DNA of 64,000 nucleotides, taken from assembly GCA_913058255.1 (NCBI GenBank), contig CAJXQU010000013.1, positions 1-64,000 on the forward strand, in the 5' to 3' direction. The translations under genes and the position numbers were made by a program. Below the pieces are notes generated by a model, which was not told where the DNA came from, did not search any database, and saw only the letters and a list, made by a program, of their open reading frames with translations. Below, in pieces: positions 57,909-64,000 of the stretch (position 1 is its first letter; the number at the start of each line of letters is the position of its first letter). The stretch comes from an uncultured Pseudomonadota bacterium (GTDB lineage Bacteria > Pseudomonadota > Gammaproteobacteria > CAJXQU01).

Positions 57909-59345
57909 ATGAAACTATCCATAACAAACATGACAACAACACAAATAAAGAGGCGAACAATGATTACTAAACCAAAGCAACAAAAGACCAGTCTTGCAGT
58001 GGCTCTGGGATTAGGCTTGAGCTTGATGTCCGGCTTAAGTCAAGCATTTGACAGCGGCAGTACCGGTGCCGATGGTGCATTTAACCCAACGGAAAATACT
58101 CAACTACAACTACCGTCGGATGGCGTGTTTAACTTCACCACGGTCAATATTCCTGCTGGTGTGACAGTGACATTTCAAAAAAATATTACAAATACACCTG
58201 TCACTATATTGGCTAGTGGGGATGTGTTAATTGATGGGACTATTGATGTAAGTGGCGGTGATAGTCCTGATATAGGCAGTGCAGGAGATGGAGATCTAAC
58301 TGATGATGGTCTAGCAGGTATTGGTGGACCGGGTGGATATGATGGAGGTTTAGGAGGTCTGGGTGGAGAATTCTTTGTTGATAGAAATGGAGGTGCAGGT
58401 CTTGGACCGGGGGGCGGTGAAGCAGGTTTTGAACCAGGAGATGGAGGCTTTGCGCTTTACGCTGGAGTTTACGGATCGCCGACTCTTCTGCCTTTGATCG
58501 GAGGTTCTGGTGGCGGTGGCGGCAGCGGCAATATCTTAAGCGGTTCAGGCGGTGGTGGTGGTGGTGGTGCGATCCTTATCGCCTCTACTACGACATTGAC
58601 AATTAGTGATACCGGACTTATCAAGGCTGATGGTGGAGCGTCAGGTATCGCGTCAGGAGCTTCCGTCGGACTGGAAGGAGGCTTTGGTTCTGGAGGGGGG
58701 GTTCGAATTGTTGCCACTACAGTGGCTGGTAATGGTTCTATAAGGGCAGGGCATGCTACAGACTCCCACGATTTGCCGGGGAGGATTCGTATAGAAGCAG
58801 AACATCTGTTTCGTACAGCCCACACTGATCCAGAGTTTTCTTTCTCTCCTACCCCGGGTAATGTTTTTGTAGCAGGACTACCAACACTCTCTATCACCAC
58901 TGTAGCGGGTGTTTCAGCACCGACATCACCAACAGGGAATGCGGATATCGTGCTTCCAAAGACGACTCTTAATCCTGTGGCAGTAGGTTTTTCGACAACG
59001 GGAGTACCCGTTGGTAGTACTGTTGCACTGAAGATTACCCCCGCGAGAATGCCTTCATCCGGAGTGGAGTCTACTACTGTTATGAGCTCAGCACTCTCCG
59101 GCACGGAAGCTTCCGCAACAGCCAGTGCCTCTATTGATATTCCTGATGGTCCAAGTGTTTTGTCAGCTACTATGACCTATACCGTCACTATAGCAATGCA
59201 GGATGACTTTATGAAATACACCAATGGTGAGCGAGTGGCGCAGATCCGTCTGGATACAACACCGGGTGGGCTTTCTATGACGACCTTTATTACACCAGAA
59301 GGCAAGGAATATACTCAACCTTCAAACACCATTGCGGTTAACTAA
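57909..59345 (+). CDS. Glycine-rich exported protein
   Basis: The 478-residue protein has a signal peptide whose cleavage is likely after GLSQA (about 48). A beta-rich segment follows (about 60-110, with VNIPAGVTVTFQKN and ILASGDVLIDGTIDVSGG). A glycine-rich domain spans about 115-290 (repeated GGxGG, GGGGGG). The C-terminal beta domain is Thr/Ser rich. The pattern is seen in bacterial surface proteins with right-handed beta-helix or PE_PGRS-like glycine arrays, but no exact family is claimed. I chose ATG 57909 since GGAG lies just upstream. It is 13 bases after the previous gene and shares its direction. Confidence 0.75.
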   Translation: MKLSITNMTTTQIKRRTMITKPKQQKTSLAVALGLGLSLMSGLSQAFDSGSTGADGAFNPTENTQLQLPSDGVFNFTTVNIPAGVTVTFQKNITNTPVTILASGDVLIDGTIDVSGGDSPDIGSAGDGDLTDDGLAGIGGPGGYDGGLGGLGGEFFVDRNGGAGLGPGGGEAGFEPGDGGFALYAGVYGSPTLLPLIGGSGGGGGSGNILSGSGGGGGGGAILIASTTTLTISDTGLIKADGGASGIASGASVGLEGGFGSGGGVRIVATTVAGNGSIRAGHATDSHDLPGRIRIEAEHLFRTAHTDPEFSFSPTPGNVFVAGLPTLSITTVAGVSAPTSPTGNADIVLPKTTLNPVAVGFSTTGVPVGSTVALKITPARMPSSGVESTTVMSSALSGTEASATASASIDIPDGPSVLSATMTYTVTIAMQDDFMKYTNGERVAQIRLDTTPGGLSMTTFITPEGKEYTQPSNTIAVN

Positions 59346-59458
59346 AAAAGGGCTCTGTCTGATGATCAGGTTTTTCTGACGATTCATCAATTACGTTATT
59401 AATTATGTCATCACGACAAAGAGAGATCGCTTAAATGAAAGTACACGGAGAAACACAC

Positions 59459-62400
59459 ATGTCCCTAGTTGGCAAAGAGACAAGAAGTCATCAAAAAATG
59501 TCATCAAGTGCTATGACTATTAAGGTTATTACCAGCGCAATAGTCTTAATAGCCGGTGTGGTAAGTTTGTCCTTGTCTGGCCATTTAAACAAAAGTGATG
59601 CCTCTGTTGTAGCGGATCCCTCTGTTCTTTCTAATCGTTCAGTCACTACTGCCACTCCTTCCAATGTTGTGGAGCGAAACATAAGCACGCCTGCTGAGCA
59701 GCAATACCAACAACTGCCAATGCATTTTGAGCAGAATCTTGGACAGGTAGCGGATCATGATATTGAGTACTTGGCGCGAGGAAGGGGTTACGTACTGTTG
59801 CTTGGCTCGGAAGGTGCTGAACTACAGTTACAAAATACAAATCCCAGTATCGCAAATGGTGAAGTATTCAGTAGCGTAAAAATGCATTATATGGATGCCA
59901 AATCACCATCCGGTTTTATCGGTGGTACAAAGCTTTCAGGACAGATTAATTATTTCAAAGGGCGTGATCCAGCCCAGTGGCAGACGGAAGTGCCGATTTA
60001 TTCGGATGTCATCAGTAAGGAAGTATATGCGGGTATTGATGTTCGTTATCATGCCGATCAAGTACAGAAAGAAGGGCCTCAAACGGCCATAAAAGCTACT
60101 CAGAAACTGGAATATGATTTTATCGTTCAACCCGGTGCTGATGTGGCAGCGATCAAACTGAGTTTTGAGGGCGTTAAAACGGTTGAATTGACAGCCAAAG
60201 GTGATCTGCAATTGGATACGGGCCATGGCGTGTTGATCCAACAAAAACCGATTGTCTATCAACAAAATGGTGATCAAAGAACCTTTATAGAAGGTCAATA
60301 TCAACTACTTGCCGATAACACGGTCGGTTTCGATGTCTCGGACTATAATTTGGATAGCCCTCTGATTATTGACCCGGTACTGGATTATGCAAGCTATCTG
60401 GGTGGCAGCAAACGGGATGCGGCATTTTCAGTCGTGGTTGATGACAATCACAATGCCTATATAGCCGGTACGACACACTCACTGGACTTTCCAATATCAA
60501 ATATAGAGCAGACGCTGTCCGGCAGCCGAGATGCATTTGTCGCCAAAGTGAGTGCCGATGGTGGAAGCCTGATTTATGCGACCTATTTTGGTGGTAGCCA
60601 GGATGAAGGCGAAGAATGGAATCAGAGTGATGATACGGATGCTGGTTCCGGCCTTGCCGTAGACTCGCAAGGGCATGTTTATCTCGCAGGTACAACCGGA
60701 TCTGAAAATGACTTTCCTTTGGTGAACGCGCTTCAGCCTTTTTTTGGTGGCGGTACCAGAGATGCCTATCTGATTAAATTTTCTATCGATGGTAGTCAGA
60801 TCAGCTATGCCTCATATCTTGGAGGTCGTAAAGATGATCGTGCTATGGGGATTGCACTGACATCAAATAATGAACCCACCATCACCGGCGTGACACGTTC
60901 AAATGACTTTCCTGTGGAATTAGCTTTGCAGAATAAAAGGAAAGGTTCTGCTAAAGATGTCTTTATTACACAACTGAAAAACGATGGATCAGCTTACAAT
61001 TTTTCAACTTATCTGGGTGGCAAAAAAGCCGATAAAGCAAAGGCGATTGCTATTGATGATCAAAATGCCATTTATATTACGGGCTGGACGCGATCTAAAC
61101 GAGATTTTCCGATAACAGTCAATGCAGTACAACCTGACTTTGCTGGTGGTGGGCAGGATGCTTTTGTTGCCAAGTTGAGTCCTGACGGGCAAGAGCTGGT
61201 TTACGCGACCTACCTTGGTGGTGATAAGCATGAGGTTGCTAAAGGAATTACGGTTCTGAGTGATAACAGCGCCGTGGTTACAGGTTGGACACGCTCGAAA
61301 GTCGGATTTCCCTTGACAGCTAATGCGCTACAAACGCAGTTAGGCCAAGGTAGTGCTAACAAAGCAGATGCTTTCGTCAGTCGCATAAGCGCGAATGGAG
61401 ACAGTTTTGTTTTTTCTACCTATTTGGGTGGTGATAAAAAAGATCAGGCACAGGCTATTGCACGAGGACCTAATGGCAGCATTTGGATTACGGGCCAAAC
61501 ATACTCGGATAACTTTCCTCTGGTTGACGCATTACAGCCAATACGCAATCGGAAAAGTGATGTTTTCGTTAGTCAGATCAGTATGGATGGTAATACACTT
61601 CTTTTTTCGAGTTACCTAGGTGGTAAGCAAGATGATCGACCTCATGGAATAGCAGTCGACAATAATGGTCGTGCCTATATTGTGGGAACGACCAAATCTA
61701 AAAAAGATTTCCCCGTCAACAATGCTTTACAACCCTTATTCGGTGGCGGCTCAAAGGATGCGTTTATTGCTCGAATATCCGACAATGACAATAACACGAA
61801 CAATCCGCCTGTAATCGTCAGTACGCCAGTCATTATTATTGCTCAAAATCAGCAATATCAATATGACGTAGAAGCAACAGATATCGATAATGATCTCTTA
61901 ACCTACTATTTAGATGCTGCGCCAACGGGTATGAGTATTTCTGCAGATACAGGGCTCATCAGCTGGTTGGCTGATGTGATCGGTGATTTCAATATCAGTG
62001 TTCGTGTGGAAGATAGTAAAGGGAGTAGCCACACGCAAAGTTTCACATTAACCGTTCACAATAACACGGCTCCCGTGATCACATCGACACCGATTGTGGC
62101 CGCGTTTACAGAGGAACTCTATACTTATCAGGCAACTGCTGATGATGCAGATAGTGATACCTTGATCTGGAGATTAAATACCGGCCCGGCAGGTATGACC
62201 ATTGATTCGGTTAGCGGGCTTATTGAATATACCCCGACCGCTGTGGGCAATTTTACAGTTGTCGTTGGTGTTGAGGATGCGTTAGCAAGAGACAGTCAAA
62301 GCTATATGCTTTCTGTTAGTTCGCCTAATCAACCACCAATAATCACCTCTGTTCCAATTACGACCGCCAGAGTCGATCAAGCATATAGTTATCAGGTTGA

Positions 62401-64000
62401 GGCAACAGATGCTGATAATGATACGGTCAGTTATTCCTTGGCAGGAGCGCCATTGGGCATGCAGATCCAGCCAGGAACAGGCCTTATTAGCTGGTTACCG
62501 CTAACCGCCGGAACAGTGTCGGTGACGGTCAATGTTGATGATGGCCAGAATATTAATCATATCGATAGCCAGTCATGGAATATCATCGTTGATTATCCAA
62601 CCGATATACGACCACCGGGTCTAGCTTCCGTTGGTGATTTGATTGTTCCATTGGGCACTGAGGCAGTTTTGAAACTGGTTGGCACAAGTAACAACACCAG
62701 TGGCGGTCGGCTAAGCTACGCGATCAATCCATTACCGTTACCAGAAGGTATGTCACTTAATGCCAGTACCGGAGAATTCATCTACAAACCTACGTTAGAG
62801 CAGGTGGGTAGTTTTGAAGTCACCTTTATCGTTTCGGATGGACGTTTCACCGCAGAAGAGACTATTACGATCACTGTTCCAGCCATTGATAGCAATGCAA
62901 CAACTCGCCTAAGCGGGCGTATTGTTGATGCCAACAGTGCCGATACAGGCATCGACTTACCTATTATCAACAGTCGTGTCACCTTTATTGGAACAAATAT
63001 TGAGGTGTTTACCGACACAAATGGTGCATTCACCCTAGATAATATCCCTGCAACGGCTGAAGTCTTATGGATCGATAATAGCCAAGCGACAGCAGCACCA
63101 GATGGTTCAGGTTATGCGTCTTTTCGTGAACGTTTACCCTTAATAGCACATGTTAATACATTGATTGATCGCTCATTCTATCTGCCACGTTTAGCGATGG
63201 ACAGTATGAACCAGGTCAATCCTACTCAGACAACGGTTGTTGAAAATACGGCATTAGATGTAACGTTGACAGTGCCACCCAATACGGCAATGTTTGAAGA
63301 TGGCAATGCCTTTACCGGAGAGCTGTCTGTTTCATTAGTGCCACGGGAGCTTACGCCGGCACAAATGCCTTCCTTCCTAGATCCGGCTATTTTGGTAACA
63401 ATACAGCCTGTTGGCGTTAGCTTTACCACACCGGTTCCGATTACATTCCCCAACCTAGATAATTTACCAGCGGGTACCGAGACCGATCTATGGTCAGTTG
63501 ATCCTGATACTGGTGTCTTTGAAATTGTCGGTAAGGGACGAGTGACGAGTGATGGACAGCATATAGAAACGATAGAAGGCGGTATTCGCAAAGCCGACTG
63601 GCATTTACCTGCACCTGCAGCCCCTTTAAGCCCAGATACACCGGCATTACCGGATCCAGACACCTGTCCAAAATGTCCAGAGGTTCCGGGCGCGTCATCA
63701 TTTAGTTTAAGTGATGGCATAATGACAGAGAGTTTTAGTCTGCCAGTTTATCGTTCGCTTGAAGCGGCGCGTTCTCTGACTTTTATATACCAAACCAATC
63801 GTGCACAACCGCAACCTATCGTGCCGACCAATATTAGCCTTCGGGCCCGTTCTGCGGCACCCCCAACGATCTCTTATTCATTAACCGTCGCCGGAGTGAT
63901 TCAGGGACAAGAAACCTTTATCGATACCAGTGCGCTCCCAACCGGAGAAGTTATTAGAAGTGGCTTGGCATTTGATGCTGAAGAATTTCCGACGGGCATG
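59459..64000 (+). CDS. Giant SBBP-propeller/Ig/Rhs-like surface protein, 3' end beyond window
   Basis: The frame is open from 59459 to the window end (1514 codons, no stop). A membrane anchor at about 20-42 is followed by an SBBP-associated N-terminal domain (LSGQINYFKGRDPAQW, about 75-300). Seven SBBP repeats follow (about 305-770), each with YLGG or YFGG and GxTxSxxFP. Four Ig/cadherin-like domains (about 780-1140) begin with the PVI..TP motif and carry GM.I....GLISW. A CarboxypepD_reg-like domain (TRLSGRIVDANS, about 1145), a ZU5-like segment (about 1330-1390) and FSLSDGIMTESFSLPVYRSL come last; the final stretch looks like the start of an Rhs module. GGAG lies eight bases before the ATG; an in-frame ATG at 59435 is possible. 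Confidence 0.85.
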   Translation, partial: MSLVGKETRSHQKMSSSAMTIKVITSAIVLIAGVVSLSLSGHLNKSDASVVADPSVLSNRSVTTATPSNVVERNISTPAEQQYQQLPMHFEQNLGQVADHDIEYLARGRGYVLLLGSEGAELQLQNTNPSIANGEVFSSVKMHYMDAKSPSGFIGGTKLSGQINYFKGRDPAQWQTEVPIYSDVISKEVYAGIDVRYHADQVQKEGPQTAIKATQKLEYDFIVQPGADVAAIKLSFEGVKTVELTAKGDLQLDTGHGVLIQQKPIVYQQNGDQRTFIEGQYQLLADNTVGFDVSDYNLDSPLIIDPVLDYASYLGGSKRDAAFSVVVDDNHNAYIAGTTHSLDFPISNIEQTLSGSRDAFVAKVSADGGSLIYATYFGGSQDEGEEWNQSDDTDAGSGLAVDSQGHVYLAGTTGSENDFPLVNALQPFFGGGTRDAYLIKFSIDGSQISYASYLGGRKDDRAMGIALTSNNEPTITGVTRSNDFPVELALQNKRKGSAKDVFITQLKNDGSAYNFSTYLGGKKADKAKAIAIDDQNAIYITGWTRSKRDFPITVNAVQPDFAGGGQDAFVAKLSPDGQELVYATYLGGDKHEVAKGITVLSDNSAVVTGWTRSKVGFPLTANALQTQLGQGSANKADAFVSRISANGDSFVFSTYLGGDKKDQAQAIARGPNGSIWITGQTYSDNFPLVDALQPIRNRKSDVFVSQISMDGNTLLFSSYLGGKQDDRPHGIAVDNNGRAYIVGTTKSKKDFPVNNALQPLFGGGSKDAFIARISDNDNNTNNPPVIVSTPVIIIAQNQQYQYDVEATDIDNDLLTYYLDAAPTGMSISADTGLISWLADVIGDFNISVRVEDSKGSSHTQSFTLTVHNNTAPVITSTPIVAAFTEELYTYQATADDADSDTLIWRLNTGPAGMTIDSVSGLIEYTPTAVGNFTVVVGVEDALARDSQSYMLSVSSPNQPPIITSVPITTARVDQAYSYQVEATDADNDTVSYSLAGAPLGMQIQPGTGLISWLPLTAGTVSVTVNVDDGQNINHIDSQSWNIIVDYPTDIRPPGLASVGDLIVPLGTEAVLKLVGTSNNTSGGRLSYAINPLPLPEGMSLNASTGEFIYKPTLEQVGSFEVTFIVSDGRFTAEETITITVPAIDSNATTRLSGRIVDANSADTGIDLPIINSRVTFIGTNIEVFTDTNGAFTLDNIPATAEVLWIDNSQATAAPDGSGYASFRERLPLIAHVNTLIDRSFYLPRLAMDSMNQVNPTQTTVVENTALDVTLTVPPNTAMFEDGNAFTGELSVSLVPRELTPAQMPSFLDPAILVTIQPVGVSFTTPVPITFPNLDNLPAGTETDLWSVDPDTGVFEIVGKGRVTSDGQHIETIEGGIRKADWHLPAPAAPLSPDTPALPDPDTCPKCPEVPGASSFSLSDGIMTESFSLPVYRSLEAARSLTFIYQTNRAQPQPIVPTNISLRARSAAPPTISYSLTVAGVIQGQETFIDTSALPTGEVIRSGLAFDAEEFPTGM

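Noticed and set aside
58469-59104. 211-codon Pro-rich frame opposite the glycine-rich gene
   Set aside because: GGC/GGT runs read backwards give Pro/Ala runs; the plus-strand gene has a signal peptide and ribosome-binding site.
63226-63720. 164-codon minus-strand frame within the giant gene
   Set aside because: The plus-strand frame is continuous with recognisable domains; the reverse frame matches nothing.

Overview
The window looks like chromosomal DNA of an aerobic, flagellated, Gram-negative gammaproteobacterium, fairly AT-rich by eye. The evidence is conserved gene order: lysC-csrA-tRNA-Ser-tRNA-Arg, then tig-clpP-clpX-lon-hupB-tRNA-Val-tRNA-Asp-ppiD, a Vibrio-type TonB2/TtpC operon, sdhCDAB followed by sdhE and ygfZ, and gph-ubiG. 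The genus cannot be fixed from the sequence alone.

Region 1 (1-3848) is accessory DNA abutting the 3' end of a tRNA-Arg gene. It holds the last module of a nonribosomal peptide synthetase (A-T-TE, cut by the window edge), a cyclic-peptide-type ABC exporter, a frameshifted IS3-family transposase scrap and a dead tyrosine-integrase scrap next to the tRNA. This reads as a fixed genomic island for an exported peptide. Region 2 (3849-15628) is conserved core: two tRNAs, csrA, lysC, tRNA-Leu, the protein-quality-control genes tig/clpP/clpX/lon, hupB, two more tRNAs, ppiD and a coupled nucleotidyltransferase. lon has no ATG, GTG or TTG at the expected position and may start at ATT or ATC.

Region 3 (15861-21103, minus strand) is a six-gene iron-regulated TonB2 system (DUF3450, TtpC, ExbB2, ExbD2, TonB2, TPR protein), read from a promoter whose -10 hexamer is the first hexamer of a near-consensus Fur box. 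Region 4 (21156-25962, minus) is a succinate dehydrogenase operon carrying three likely maturation factors: a 57-residue SDHAF4-like protein, SdhE and YgfZ. Next come ygfX, then gph-ubiG-PP2C-adenylate cyclase/FHA, small envelope proteins, an AcuI/YhdH reductase and leuCD. At 34-38 kb there are a NalP/SphB1-like lipoprotein subtilase and a WecA-type glycosylphosphotransferase.

Region 5 (38390-48387, minus) is a fatty-acid beta-oxidation operon: an acyltransferase/alpha-beta-hydrolase fusion, FadE, thiolase, FadJ/FadB-like multifunctional enzyme and acyl-CoA synthetase. Region 6 (48604-52427) is flgJKL alone, behind a good sigma-54-type promoter and separated from the rest of the flagellar cluster. 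Region 7 (52.4-56.3 kb) is gene-poor, with an AHSA1-like gene, a second YhdH paralogue, a small exported protein, palindromes and a Fic-family scrap.

Region 8 (56330-64000) is the most unusual part. Three consecutive genes encode exported modular proteins: a protein with one Rhs/YD motif, TIG-like repeats and a 22-23-residue tandem repeat; a glycine-rich exported protein; and a very large open-ended protein with exactly seven SBBP propeller repeats, four Ig/cadherin-like domains, a CarboxypepD_reg-like domain, a ZU5-like segment and the start of an Rhs-like region. I infer a surface or toxin-delivery Rhs locus whose functional C-terminus lies beyond the window.
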